Assembly (NCBI GenBank): GCA_020831625.1
Contig: JAFIGD010000015.1
Coordinates: 27,778 to 91,777 of the forward strand
Direction: 5' to 3'
DNA from: Verrucomicrobiota bacterium
Lineage (GTDB): Bacteria; Verrucomicrobiota; Kiritimatiellia; SS1-B-03-39; UBA6053
Length of the DNA stretch: 64,000 nt
Each line of letters starts with the position of its first letter. Within the stretch, counting starts at the first letter, position 1. A model generated the notes under the pieces. The model was not told the DNA's origin, ran no database searches, and was given only the letters and a program-made list of their open reading frames with translations. Shown in pieces: positions 8,047-16,415 of the stretch. The position numbers and the translations under genes are program-made.

Positions 8047-8455
8047 TTAAAAAGCTCCGGGATGGAGACTCGGAAGGGTCGGGGTCGATTTTGGGAATTT
8101 GAATGGGCTCACCGGTGGGGGAGAGGGTGAACTCGAGCTGTTCACTGAGTTTGTTTTTTCGGGCGATGACTTCAACGGCCCAGTGGAGGGTGATGAGGTG
8201 ACCCTGAAAGGAGTGGGGAGCTTCCGGAAGGGTGAATTCGAAGGCGCGTTCACCCTGGCGTCCGGGCGATTCCCAGGTCAGGGTTTCCACAATGCTTCGG
8301 TTGGTGACGCTTTCTCCGGAGGTGTGCCAGAGAAGCTGAACGGTCAGGTGCTTTTCTTCCTTTTCGAGATTCCAGTTCACGGCGCCGCGCAGGGGCTCGC
8401 CGGGAAAGTAACGGGTGAGGTTCTGGTGAAAGGTGAGGGTGAGGGTGTTCATCAT
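8042..8455 (-). CDS. hypothetical protein with an arrestin-like beta-sandwich look; end supplied by a MITE
   Basis: 137 residues and no signal peptide. Alternating hydrophobic strands (LTLTFHQNLTRYFPGEPLRGAVNW, HLTVQLLWHTSG, RAFEFTLPEAPHSFQGHLITLHWAVEVIARK) resemble an arrestin/SpoOM-like beta-sandwich; this is an impression only. It overlaps the DUF3592 gene by TGATG, so the two form an operon. The last codons and the TGA at 8042-8044 lie in the TSD and terminal repeat of the MITE, so the original C-terminus may have been cut off or altered by the insertion. Confidence 0.6.
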   Translation of the reverse strand: MMNTLTLTFHQNLTRYFPGEPLRGAVNWNLEKEEKHLTVQLLWHTSGESVTNRSIVETLTWESPGRQGERAFEFTLPEAPHSFQGHLITLHWAVEVIARKNKLSEQLEFTLSPTGEPIQIPKIDPDPSESPSRSFLT

Positions 8456-9684
8456 CAGGAGGCGCTCCGGGGCGGGACGACCAGTGGGAAGGTTTGTTTC
8501 AGATCGGGCCAGAAGCGGATGGGGCCGTGAAGGCGGATGCGCCAGAGGATCTGATTGTTGGGCGCTTTGAAGGAGTGGGGCAGATCGGGGGGCAGGTCAA
8601 CGGTCAGGGTATTCTCCGACATTCGGCTCGGGGAATCATTCCGGAGAAGTTCCCGCTGATAAAACAGGCTTTCGCGCACATGGGTGGAGCTGTTTTTGCC
8701 GGACCCGGTGGTGTATTCGATGCGTTCGAGGCCCTCCAGGGTGAGATTGTAATGCTCGAGGCGGCCGGGGGAACCTTGAAATTCCCAGTCGAGGGTGAAG
8801 GTGTCGCCGGGACGCGGCAGGGTCGGCGAGAGGAGCAGAAGCAGACGGGGATTGAACGCGGCGAGGAGGGAGTAGAAGAAGGCGAGGACCGCCCCGATGC
8901 CGATGAGAACAAAGGGGATCAGGAAGATCATCAGGAAGACTTCCGGAGAATTATTCTGCCAGCCTTTCCAGGCCTGAAAGATAAAAACGGAGATGATGCC
9001 GTTCCAAAACAGGGCAAACACCAGCACGCCGAACACCTTGGCCCATGGCGAGTGTTCGGGTTTGAGGAGGATATTGCCCCGTGAGTCCGCTTTGGGGAGC
9101 GGGGGAAGAAAGGAACGGGTGTCCGAACTGCCGCCGGGTCGATTGGCGCGGACACCGCCGACAGCGACGGCGAGACCGGCGATGACGAATACGGCCCCGA
9201 AACCGAGGAGAGCGAGATAGAGTCCTTGGAAATCGCGGTTGATCACCGCTTCTGCGGGGTTGTCGGGGTTGACATAGGCTTCAAACCGGTGTCCCCGTGG
9301 AAACGCGCGGACGACCCGGGCTTTGCTTTCGCGTCCGCTGGAGGAGCCCATGGAAAAATCGTACCGGTCTGAGGTGTATTCCTGTCCCTCCCATGTGTAG
9401 GAATATGAAATTTGGATGCTGTAGGTGGTGCTGTCGGATCCACGGTGGGTGCGGACCTCGCTGGAAAGCACGGTGGCGGAGGCGGCGGGCCAGGTTTGCG
9501 CCCGCTGCACCTGAAGCATGGGGCGAACACCGAGGAAATATCCGACGGCCAGGCCGGGGAGGATAAAAAACAGGCCGAAGACCACCATGGCTTTCTTTCC
9601 CAGTTGATTGGACTGAGGACGGCGGTGGGAGGCGCGGGGATGACGGGTGCCAAACGAAACGTTCATGGTGTGAACTGTAAACAA
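8455..9684 (-). CDS. DUF3592 domain membrane protein
   Basis: 409 residues (403 if the ATG at 9666 is used). A first hydrophobic helix at about residues 34-52 is followed by a DUF3592-like extracytoplasmic region (WPAASATVLSSEVRTH...YSYTWEGQEYTSDRYDF...VNPDNPAEAVINR), a second helix and, near the middle, two more (VFGVLVFALFWNGIISVFI and FLMIFLIPFVLIGIGAVLAFF), then a C-terminal beta-rich region. DUF3592 is common in Verrucomicrobiota and Planctomycetota and has no assigned function. It is the first gene of a two-gene operon with the small arrestin-like protein, which could interact with it. Confidence 0.7.
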   Translation of the reverse strand: MFTVHTMNVSFGTRHPRASHRRPQSNQLGKKAMVVFGLFFILPGLAVGYFLGVRPMLQVQRAQTWPAASATVLSSEVRTHRGSDSTTYSIQISYSYTWEGQEYTSDRYDFSMGSSSGRESKARVVRAFPRGHRFEAYVNPDNPAEAVINRDFQGLYLALLGFGAVFVIAGLAVAVGGVRANRPGGSSDTRSFLPPLPKADSRGNILLKPEHSPWAKVFGVLVFALFWNGIISVFIFQAWKGWQNNSPEVFLMIFLIPFVLIGIGAVLAFFYSLLAAFNPRLLLLLSPTLPRPGDTFTLDWEFQGSPGRLEHYNLTLEGLERIEYTTGSGKNSSTHVRESLFYQRELLRNDSPSRMSENTLTVDLPPDLPHSFKAPNNQILWRIRLHGPIRFWPDLKQTFPLVVPPRSAS

Positions 9685-9743
9685 TTTCAGGGGGCGGGGA
9701 AGTCAAATCTTGGATGTTTTTTGGGGTATGGGCATGGCTGCGC

Positions 9744-9874
9744 GGAACGGGGCGAGCCCGTTCCTTGCGGGCTGTTATTTTATGCCGATCGTGGAATGAG
9801 ATGATTGTGCTTCCCCGGCAAGCCGGGAAAGCGCTGTGGAATGAGATGATCATGCTCCACGGGTAAGCCTAAAG
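9744..9874. repeat. cluster of short palindromes upstream of the GH3 gene
   Basis: GGAACGGG and CCCGTTCC form a hairpin at 9744-9764. GTGGAATGAGATGAT occurs twice, at 9791-9805 and 9836-9850, with a TTCCCCGGCAAGCCGGGAA hairpin between. The 9841-9874 part matches the reverse complement of 7098-7136. No gene is seen between 9685 and 9975. Confidence 0.5.
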
Positions 9875-9909
9875 AGCGATAAGACCGGCAGGTGTCGGCC
9901 CGTTTGCTC

Positions 9910-9938
9910 TTGAATACAGACGTGCGGATTTGTATAAG
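9910..9938 (+). promoter_or_regulatory. candidate promoter of the GH3 gene
   Basis: TTGAAT (9910-9915), 17 bases, TATAAG (9933-9938), with the ATG at 9976. The spacing and -10 box are good and the -35 box is acceptable. Confidence 0.4.
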
Positions 9939-9975
9939 CTAAACGTCCTTTTCACCTATATACCCGGAATTCTGT

Positions 9976-12099
9976 ATGACCCATCCTTATCAAGACCCGA
10001 CCCAGCCGATTGAAGCCCGTATTGATGATTTGCTTGCCCGCATGACGCCTTTGGAAAAGATGCGGCAGTTGCATTATCAGAGTCCGGCGATCGGGCATCT
10101 GGGGGTTCCGGCCTACAACTGGTGGAACGAGTGTCTGCACGGGGTGGCGCGCAACGGCAAGGCCACGGTGTTTCCGCAGGCGATCAATCTGGCGGCGACC
10201 TTTGATTCGGATCTGGTGCAGACGGTGTTCCGCACCATTGCGCACGAGGCGCGGGCGAAGTATGCCCAGTCGGTCCTGGCGAATCAGCGCGGGCAGTACC
10301 GCGGGTTGACGTTCTGGACGCCGAATATCAATATTTTCCGGGATCCGCGCTGGGGCCGGGGGCAGGAAACCTACGGCGAGGATCCGTATCTGATGAGCCG
10401 CATGGGGCTGGCGGTGGTGAGGGGTCTTCAGGGGGATGATCCGGAAAAGCTGCTGACGGCGGCCTGCGCCAAGCATTTCGCGGTGCATTCGGGGCCGGAG
10501 GAACTGCGGCACGAGTTTGACGCGCGGCCGACGGAGCAGGATTTCCGCGAAACCTATCTGCCGGCGTTTCAGGCGCTGGTCGAGGCGGGCGTGGAGACGG
10601 TGATGGGCGCGTACAACCGGGTGTACGGGGAGCCGGCCTGCGGCAGCGAGCTGCTGCTGGAGAAAATTCTGAGGCAGGAATGGGGCTTTGAGGGGCATGT
10701 GGTGTCCGACTGCTGGGCGCTGCGGGATTTCCATACGCACCACAAGGTCACCAAGACCTCGGCGGAATCAGCGGCCCTGGCGCTGAAAAACGGCTGTGAC
10801 CTGAACTGCGGCTGTGTGTATGAAGAACTTCCGGCGGCCTACCAGGAGGGCATGATCACGGATGAGGATCTGGACCGTTCTCTGCGGCGTCTGTTGCGGA
10901 CCCGCTTCCGCCTGGGCATGTTTGACGAAACGCCGGAAGGGCTCAAAAAGATGGCCGCCTGCACGAAGGTGGCTGGCGAGGAAAACGGGGAATTGGCGCT
11001 TCATGCGGCCCGGCAGTCGATTGTGCTCTTGAAAAACAAGGGCGGGCTGCTCCCGTTGTCTGTTGAGAGCAAAAATTACTATGTCTGCGGAACCTTCGCG
11101 ACCAGTCTGGATGTGTTGCTGGGGAATTATTACGGGATGAACGACCGGCTGACGACGATTCTGGAAGGGATAACGGGGCAGGTGGATCAGGGCACGAATA
11201 TCGAATACGCGCCGGCATTTTTGCCGGACCGCGCGAAGCCGAACAAGGTGGAGTGGGGGATTGGTCCGGCGCGGGACCGGGACGCGGTGATCGCGGTGGT
11301 GGGCCTGGATCCGTTCATGGAGGGCGAAGAGGGCGACGCGATTCTGTCGGACTACGCCGGGGACCGGCGGAGTGTGGAACTGCCCCGGACGCAGCGGGAG
11401 TATATCGAAAAAGTGGTGAAGGACGGCAATTCGCCGATTGTGCTGGTGGTGTGCGGTGGTTCGGCGGTGAGTCTGGGGGATTTGGCGGAGAACGTGGACG
11501 CGATTCTGTGGGTGGGGTATCCGGGTCAGGCCGGTGGAACGGCCGCCGGAGAGGTGCTGTTCGGCAAAGTGAATCCCGCGGGCCGCCTGCCGTTCACGGT
11601 TCCCGCCGGGGATGCCCAGCTTCCGGACTACGCCGACTACAGCATGGCGGGGCGCACCTACCGTTTCCTGAAAGATGCTCCTGAATTTCCGTTCGGTTTC
11701 GGTCTGAGTTACGCCTCGTTTGCGTATGAAGACCTGAAGCTTTCCTCTGAAACGGTCACCGCCGGAGAGGATGTGGATCTGGAGGTCACGGTGCGGAACA
11801 CGTCGGCCGTGGACGGCGAGGAGGTGGTGCAGGTGTACGTGCGGGACGTGGAGGCGAGCGTGCGCACACCGGTTTGCCAGTTGGTGGATTTTGCCCGGGT
11901 GTCCCTCGCGGCAGGTGAGGAAAAGACCCTGCCTTTGAAGGTTCCGGCCCAGTGGCTGCGCATTACCTGCGGGGATGGCACACAGCTGTTCGAGGCGGGA
12001 ACCTTTGAGGTGTTTGTCGGCGGCAGCTCTCCCGGGGAGCGGTCTGTGGACCTGGGGGCCGCCCAGCCTCTGACCGCCAAATTCGACGTGGTGCTTTAA
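9976..12099 (+). CDS. glycoside hydrolase family 3 beta-glycosidase (beta-xylosidase/beta-glucosidase type)
   Basis: 707 residues, cytoplasmic (no signal peptide). The N-terminal GH3 barrel shows YNWWNECLHGVARNG, the RDPRWGRGQETYGEDPYL signature, KHFAVHSGPE and VVSDCWALRDF with the nucleophile D245. A GH3 C-terminal alpha/beta sandwich follows (GEEGDAILSDYAGDR...VWVGYPGQAGGTAAGEVLFG), then a fibronectin type III-like domain after about residue 570. The YNWWNE...HGVAR and RDPRWGRGQET motifs are typical of xylosidase/glucosidase enzymes acting on plant-type oligosaccharides. Its stop overlaps the start of the next gene (TAATG), so the two are translated together. Confidence 0.92.
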   Translation: MTHPYQDPTQPIEARIDDLLARMTPLEKMRQLHYQSPAIGHLGVPAYNWWNECLHGVARNGKATVFPQAINLAATFDSDLVQTVFRTIAHEARAKYAQSVLANQRGQYRGLTFWTPNINIFRDPRWGRGQETYGEDPYLMSRMGLAVVRGLQGDDPEKLLTAACAKHFAVHSGPEELRHEFDARPTEQDFRETYLPAFQALVEAGVETVMGAYNRVYGEPACGSELLLEKILRQEWGFEGHVVSDCWALRDFHTHHKVTKTSAESAALALKNGCDLNCGCVYEELPAAYQEGMITDEDLDRSLRRLLRTRFRLGMFDETPEGLKKMAACTKVAGEENGELALHAARQSIVLLKNKGGLLPLSVESKNYYVCGTFATSLDVLLGNYYGMNDRLTTILEGITGQVDQGTNIEYAPAFLPDRAKPNKVEWGIGPARDRDAVIAVVGLDPFMEGEEGDAILSDYAGDRRSVELPRTQREYIEKVVKDGNSPIVLVVCGGSAVSLGDLAENVDAILWVGYPGQAGGTAAGEVLFGKVNPAGRLPFTVPAGDAQLPDYADYSMAGRTYRFLKDAPEFPFGFGLSYASFAYEDLKLSSETVTAGEDVDLEVTVRNTSAVDGEEVVQVYVRDVEASVRTPVCQLVDFARVSLAAGEEKTLPLKVPAQWLRITCGDGTQLFEAGTFEVFVGGSSPGERSVDLGAAQPLTAKFDVVL

Positions 12100-13142
12100 T
12101 GCCCTCCGCCGCGCCCCGCCTGGACCATCCGCTCCTGCCCTTGCTGCGGACCCTGGGCCGCGAGGCGCGGGCGGTGGTGCTGCGGGTGCTGCGGGAGGTT
12201 CCGGTGGAGGAGCGCGCCTCGGAGGGCGGGCATTGCGGATCGGATGTGATCTATGCGATTGACCGCGAGGTGGAGGAGGCCTTGCTGCGGCGGCTGGCGT
12301 CGGATGCGGAGGCACTCGGCGGCATTGTGCTGATCGCGGAGGGGATTGGCGAGGATGAACTGACCGTACATCCGTCGCATTTCCGGGAGGCGGATTGCCG
12401 GTGGCGACTGCTGGTGGATCCGATTGACGGAACGCGGCCGATCATGATGGACAAGCGGTCGGCCTGGTTTTTGGCGGGGGCGGCACCGAACCGGGGGGCG
12501 GAGACCCGCCTGAAAGATATCGAGTGCGCGGTGATGGCCGAGTTGCCGACCACGCGGGCAGCGGTGGCGGATGATTTCGCGGCGGTGCGCGGGCGGGGTG
12601 TGACCGCCGAACGGGTGGAGCTGGTGCGGGAGGGGCTTGAACCGAAAATGTGGGAGCCCAAGCCGTGGGCGGGCGATTCAATCCGGGGCGGATTTGTGCA
12701 GATGGTCCGCTTTTGTCCGCCGGGACGTGATTTGCTGGCGGAACTGGAGGAGACGCTGATTGCCCGCCTGTTTCCGGATGCGAAACCCGGTGAGATTCTG
12801 AGCTTTGAGGATCAGTATCCCAGCACCGGCGGTCAGTTGGTTGAACTCATGTGCGGGCGGGACCGGTTCAATGCGGATTTGCGCGGAACGCTCTACCGCT
12901 CGGCGCGGTTCGCGGACCGGCGCATCGGGCATGTGTGCCATCCCTACGATTTGGCGGGAGCGCTGGTGGCGCAGGAGGCGGGAGTGCTGCTGACCACCGC
13001 CGCCGGCTCCGAGTTTGACGGACCGTTCGACACCCGTTCGGCGATGGACTGGATCGGGTATCCGAACCCGGCGATCCGCGAAGAGGTGGAGTCAACGCTT
13101 TTGGCGTTGGTGAAAGAGCGGTTTGCTGAGAGTGACGAGTGA
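12099..13142 (+). CDS. inositol monophosphatase-like phosphatase
   Basis: 347 residues. The metal-binding signature of the inositol monophosphatase/fructose-1,6-bisphosphatase superfamily is seen as LLVDPIDGTRPIMM, with an upstream glutamate in IAEGIGEDE and a later HVCHPYDLAGALVAQEAG in place of the usual W-D-x-A-A motif, which makes the substrate hard to guess. It is translationally coupled to the GH3 gene, so a sugar phosphate is plausible. The last codons (SDE) and the stop come from the heptanucleotide repeat at 13131-13190, so the C-terminus is partly repeat-derived. Confidence 0.75.
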   Translation: MPSAAPRLDHPLLPLLRTLGREARAVVLRVLREVPVEERASEGGHCGSDVIYAIDREVEEALLRRLASDAEALGGIVLIAEGIGEDELTVHPSHFREADCRWRLLVDPIDGTRPIMMDKRSAWFLAGAAPNRGAETRLKDIECAVMAELPTTRAAVADDFAAVRGRGVTAERVELVREGLEPKMWEPKPWAGDSIRGGFVQMVRFCPPGRDLLAELEETLIARLFPDAKPGEILSFEDQYPSTGGQLVELMCGRDRFNADLRGTLYRSARFADRRIGHVCHPYDLAGALVAQEAGVLLTTAAGSEFDGPFDTRSAMDWIGYPNPAIREEVESTLLALVKERFAESDE

Positions 13143-13190
13143 CGAGTGACGAATGACGAGTGACGAATGACGAGTGACGAATGACGAGTG
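13131..13190. repeat. heptanucleotide array (GTGACGA/ATGACGA), about 8 units
   Basis: Alternating GTGACGA and ATGACGA units. The array supplies the last residues and stop of the gene before it and lies 37 bases beyond the stop of the PEP-CTERM gene at 13227. In the direction of the PEP-CTERM gene it reads CGTCATTCGTCACT. Confidence 0.9.
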
Positions 13191-13226
13191 TTCGGAGTGT
13201 CATCATCTCATCAGCTCTTTGCCCCC

Positions 13227-14243
13227 TTACTTTCTCCGGCGGAAGAACAGCAGCGATCCCAGGGCGATTGCCACCAGTGCGAGGGTGCCGGGTTCGGGGA
13301 TGACGCTGAAGTGCAGGCTGTCCGCACTCACGACAAATTGACCGCTCAAGCCGCTGTCATATGTGATTCCCGTGGCGGTAAAGTCAGAGGCGTTGAAATT
13401 GGTTGACGTGAAGTTGGCCAACGTCCAGCTCCCCATAGTGCCTGCGTTGAAGCCGGAGAAATCAAATGCGAAGGTGGAGCCGGTTCCTTTGTTTAACCCG
13501 GCCCCGATTGTCCAGGCTGTGTCGTCCTCCAGTTCGAACCGCACGGTGCCCTCATTCCAGATGAAATTACTGCCGACCAACGGCGCGCCGCCTTGCGCAT
13601 GAACTGTTCCGGCGTTGAGGGTGAAATTTCCTGCGGCTCTGGCAATTGTGTTTCCGGTGATTTCAAGCAACCCTGATTCTGATTTGATCAGGCTGATGCT
13701 TGGGTCACCTCCAAGGATCCCCACTTCATTCATTCTCGTAATTCCTGAACCGGTAATCGTATATGTGGGATTTCCGTCATTCCTGAAAAGCGTGCCCACA
13801 TTCAAAATACCACTGCTGTCATTCCGGATCGTGGTTCCCCCGCCGCCGATCCGCAGCCCTGAAGTGAAAGTGACGTTGTTTGACCCCGCTGACGAAGTGA
13901 CGTTGACTCCCGTTGTTGCGGGCCTGACTCTGTTGCTGAAAGCGTAATTTCCAGTGAGGTTTTGAAAAATGATCTGTCCTCCGGAAACAATGTCTGTGCT
14001 GCCGGACAGGGTTCCCTGTCCTTCAAAAATGCGTTGTTGCGTGCCGCTTGTCACATAGAGAATATTCGTGTTGGTGGCACTGTCCCACCAAACAGTATTT
14101 CCGGCGGTGGTGTTCCATGCACCGTTCCCCCCGTTTCCGCTGTATGTTGCCGACCCTGCGGGCGGGTTCCAGAAAAGCTGTGCGCTTGTGATAGATCCGA
14201 GGAAGACTCCGGCAAGAATCAGGATGGTTTTTTTTGTATTCAT
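13227..14243 (-). CDS. PEP-CTERM sorted secreted protein, autotransporter-like repeats
   Basis: 338 residues. It has an N-terminal signal peptide (KKTILILAGVFLGSITSAQ), a beta-rich body with GNGGNGAWNTTAGNTVWWDSATN and GGGTTIRNDSSG-type strands like autotransporter-associated beta-helix proteins, and a C-terminal PEP-CTERM tag: VIPEPGTLAL, a hydrophobic helix and FFRRRK. Such proteins are exported by Sec, then processed by an exosortase and anchored or released at the cell surface, often with exopolysaccharide. No exosortase gene is in this window. The tail is nearly the same, also in DNA, in three other genes here (14674, 40839 and 46525). Confidence 0.85.
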   Translation of the reverse strand: MNTKKTILILAGVFLGSITSAQLFWNPPAGSATYSGNGGNGAWNTTAGNTVWWDSATNTNILYVTSGTQQRIFEGQGTLSGSTDIVSGGQIIFQNLTGNYAFSNRVRPATTGVNVTSSAGSNNVTFTSGLRIGGGGTTIRNDSSGILNVGTLFRNDGNPTYTITGSGITRMNEVGILGGDPSISLIKSESGLLEITGNTIARAAGNFTLNAGTVHAQGGAPLVGSNFIWNEGTVRFELEDDTAWTIGAGLNKGTGSTFAFDFSGFNAGTMGSWTLANFTSTNFNASDFTATGITYDSGLSGQFVVSADSLHFSVIPEPGTLALVAIALGSLLFFRRRK

Positions 14244-14528
14244 TTTATATCACATTATGTGGGGGTATTGGTTCTGCCTAAAGAGGCTATTAGGTGATAT
14301 TATCCCTTAACTATTTTGGAAAGCGACGTTTTGAGTGTGCATTTTTAAGAAAAATCCTGTCATATTTGCGTAACATCAGGGCCGGAAGGTCGAACCGTGG
14401 ATCTGAAAGGATGGCCAGCTTGACGTCAACGTCTCAGGGAAGAGGGAGAAGATGGTCATGAAGGTACTGTTGATCCGAATCGCTGGAAGTAGGAATGAAA
14501 TGAAGAAAAGGATCATGGCAAATTGGGT

Positions 14529-14566
14529 TAAAAAACAACCCGCCTCCGCAGAACGGAGACGGGTTG
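14529..14566 (-). terminator. rho-independent terminator of the PEP-CTERM gene at 14674
   Basis: On the minus strand CAACCCGTCTCCG, a 5-base loop and CGGAGGCGGGTTG (one mismatch) are followed by TTTTTT. It lies about 108 bases after the stop at 14674. Confidence 0.75.
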
Positions 14567-14574
14567 CCCCACAA

Positions 14575-14608
14575 ATGAGTGACGAATGACGAGTGACGAA
14601 TGACGAGT
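14575..14608. repeat. heptanucleotide array, about 4 units
   Basis: GTGACGA/ATGACGA units as at 13131-13190, in the same orientation relative to the PEP-CTERM gene and just ahead of its terminator. Confidence 0.85.
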
Positions 14609-14673
14609 TTTCGGAATGCGGAGTGCGGTTACTCTTGCCCAACACCCCATCATCTCACCATCTCTTTACCCCG

Positions 14674-15372
14674 TTACTTTCTACGGCGGAAGAGCAGCAG
14701 CGAGCCCAGGGCGATGCCCACGAGGGCGAGGGTGCCGGGCTCGGGGATGGCGGTGAGGGCGATATTGTCGATGTTGGTGCGGTGCGATGTACTCCAGTTT
14801 TGAACTCCACCACTGTAGGTTAGCCGCACGATTGCCTCTTCTGCCCCACTTAAAAGCGTGCCAAAGTTTATCGTATGAATTACCCAGGATCCCTGAGCAA
14901 TGGATTGAGAATCTCCAAAATCTATGAAATTGTCACCTCCATCGATGGAGTAGCTCGCCTGATAAGCATTTACTCCATTCGAATCAATCCGATTAATCGC
15001 AAATGACATCTCCACGGGCAAGGTGATTTCTGTGGCATCAAAACTGATACTTGTGGTGGCACCGTTGGAGCGTAAACCTCTGCTGAAACTGAACGCATTT
15101 CCCGCAACGGCGGGATCATTCACGAGATCGTTTTCAGTGGTTCCTTCTGCAAGGACACCAAATGTGTTTGAACTTCCCGTATCCGCCAGCACCATGCTCA
15201 ATTCTGCGGTGGGCTGCGCACCTGCGTTTGGATCAAAGGTGAAAGGGGTGTTTACGAGGGGACTTGTTATAGCTTCTTCATTAAAATCCCAAAATGCCAG
15301 CAAAGCGCCCGCATGCAGGGTCGATCCTAGAATGGCTGAGGCTACCAAAAGGGTTATTTTTTTCGCGTTCAT
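14674..15372 (-). CDS. PEP-CTERM sorted secreted protein
   Basis: 232 residues. It has a signal peptide (KKITLLVASAILGSTLHAGA), a jelly-roll-like body starting LLAFWDFNEEA, with SYSIDGGDNFIDFG and NIDNIALTAI near the end, and the tag IPEPGTLALVG...LLLFRRRK. The body resembles LamG or choice-of-anchor domains often found before PEP-CTERM tags. It probably binds or decorates the cell surface or exopolysaccharide. It has its own terminator at 14529-14566. Confidence 0.85.
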   Translation of the reverse strand: MNAKKITLLVASAILGSTLHAGALLAFWDFNEEAITSPLVNTPFTFDPNAGAQPTAELSMVLADTGSSNTFGVLAEGTTENDLVNDPAVAGNAFSFSRGLRSNGATTSISFDATEITLPVEMSFAINRIDSNGVNAYQASYSIDGGDNFIDFGDSQSIAQGSWVIHTINFGTLLSGAEEAIVRLTYSGGVQNWSTSHRTNIDNIALTAIPEPGTLALVGIALGSLLLFRRRK

Positions 15373-15517
15373 CGTGTTTTTCCTTCAATTGTGGAGTTTT
15401 GACGTTCAGATGTTCACTGTAAGGCAAAAGACCTGCGATTCATCTTTGTCGATACTACCGGAATCAAGGCGGTCTGAAAATGCATGGATCCACAAAAGGA
15501 GTGCATATATGCGCAAG

Positions 15518-15550
15518 TGGAGAGGTTGGAGGGTAGAGGTCGGAGGGTAG
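15518..15550. repeat. GAGGTYG-type heptanucleotide repeat
   Basis: GAGGTTG, GAGGGTA, GAGGTCG and GAGGGTA in tandem, 7 bases each. This is the same kind of unit as at 60168-60206. The rest of the 15373-15594 gap shows no gene. Confidence 0.6.
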
Positions 15551-15594
15551 CTTCCGGCTTGTGGTAAGAATGAAGTCCTGATAGTTGAGGCTGT

Positions 15595-16413
15595 ATGAAC
15601 TTTTTGAGACCCCTGATTGACGAAGCCGGGATGTCCGATCCGCACGCGCTGGTGCGGGGGGACACGGTGTATCTGTTCACCGGACACGATGTGGGCTTCG
15701 GCGTGCCGGACTGGGTGATGCCGGACTGGCGCATCTACCACTCCACCGATTTGCAGACCTGGGATCACGTGGGCACCATCCGTCCAGACGACTGCTATCT
15801 CGGCGGGGGCTGCGCCTCCTGCTGGGCCGGGGACATTGTGGAGCGCGGCGGGGTGTTTTTCTGGTATTTCTCCCATCCCCAAAAAGGCACGGGGGTGATG
15901 CGCGCGGAGCGTCCGGAGGGTCCTTATACGGATGCGCTGGGGCATGCGCTGGTGGCGTCCTTTGATCCCACAATTTTCATCGAGGATGACGGAACGCCCT
16001 ATCTCATTTACGGTCACGGCGATTACAAAATCGCGCGGTTGAAGGACAACATGATCGAGCTGGCGGAGGAACCGCGCCTTTTGCCGCTGGACCGGCGCGG
16101 GGTGTTCCCGGTGATGGACAAGAATTCGCTGCACAAGCACAACGGGATTTATTATCTAAGCTGTTCCGGATATTACGCCACCTCCGACAAGCTGTACGGT
16201 CCCTACGTGCACCGGGGTCTGGTGGGAGAGGGCATGGGCTTGGACACGCCCTATGCGCACGGCGATTTCTTTGTGTGGAAAGGGGACTGGTATCATGTGT
16301 GGTGCAAATACCGTGACCGCGATCACGACCGCATCCGCGACTGCTTCCTCGCGCCGGTGGTCTACGATGCCTCGGGGGCAATGAGAGATCTCTTCAACGT
16401 GACTCCGGTCTGA
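15595..16413 (+). CDS. glycoside hydrolase family 43-like protein
   Basis: 272 residues, a single five-bladed propeller domain and no signal peptide. The catalytic base D15 (MSDPHAL) and the pKa-modulating D124 (SFDPTIF) are in place, together with CWAGDIVERGG and YFSH. Where GH43 enzymes carry the general-acid glutamate (E-A-P-x-I-F-K-R-N-G type motif), this protein has D175 in VMDKNSLHKHNGIYYL. It would act on alpha-L-arabinosyl or beta-xylosyl linkages if active. It converges on the XylR-type regulator gene next door, its likely regulator. Confidence 0.75.
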   Translation: MNFLRPLIDEAGMSDPHALVRGDTVYLFTGHDVGFGVPDWVMPDWRIYHSTDLQTWDHVGTIRPDDCYLGGGCASCWAGDIVERGGVFFWYFSHPQKGTGVMRAERPEGPYTDALGHALVASFDPTIFIEDDGTPYLIYGHGDYKIARLKDNMIELAEEPRLLPLDRRGVFPVMDKNSLHKHNGIYYLSCSGYYATSDKLYGPYVHRGLVGEGMGLDTPYAHGDFFVWKGDWYHVWCKYRDRDHDRIRDCFLAPVVYDASGAMRDLFNVTPV

Positions 16414-16415
16414 AC

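Larger units (their letters stand above)
14244..14673. other. intergenic region between two PEP-CTERM genes
   Basis: About 430 bases without a credible gene. It contains the promoter region of the gene at 13227 (upstream side, near 14250-14310), a terminator hairpin at 14529-14566 and a heptanucleotide array at 14575-14608. The sequence from about 14640 into the gene end resembles that at 13200-13260, so the two genes are paralogues that share their 3' flank. Confidence 0.6.

Noticed and set aside
9744..9764. terminator hairpin for the DUF3592 gene
   Set aside because: It lies upstream of that minus-strand gene's start codon and has no T-run in either direction, so it is more likely one of the dispersed palindromes.
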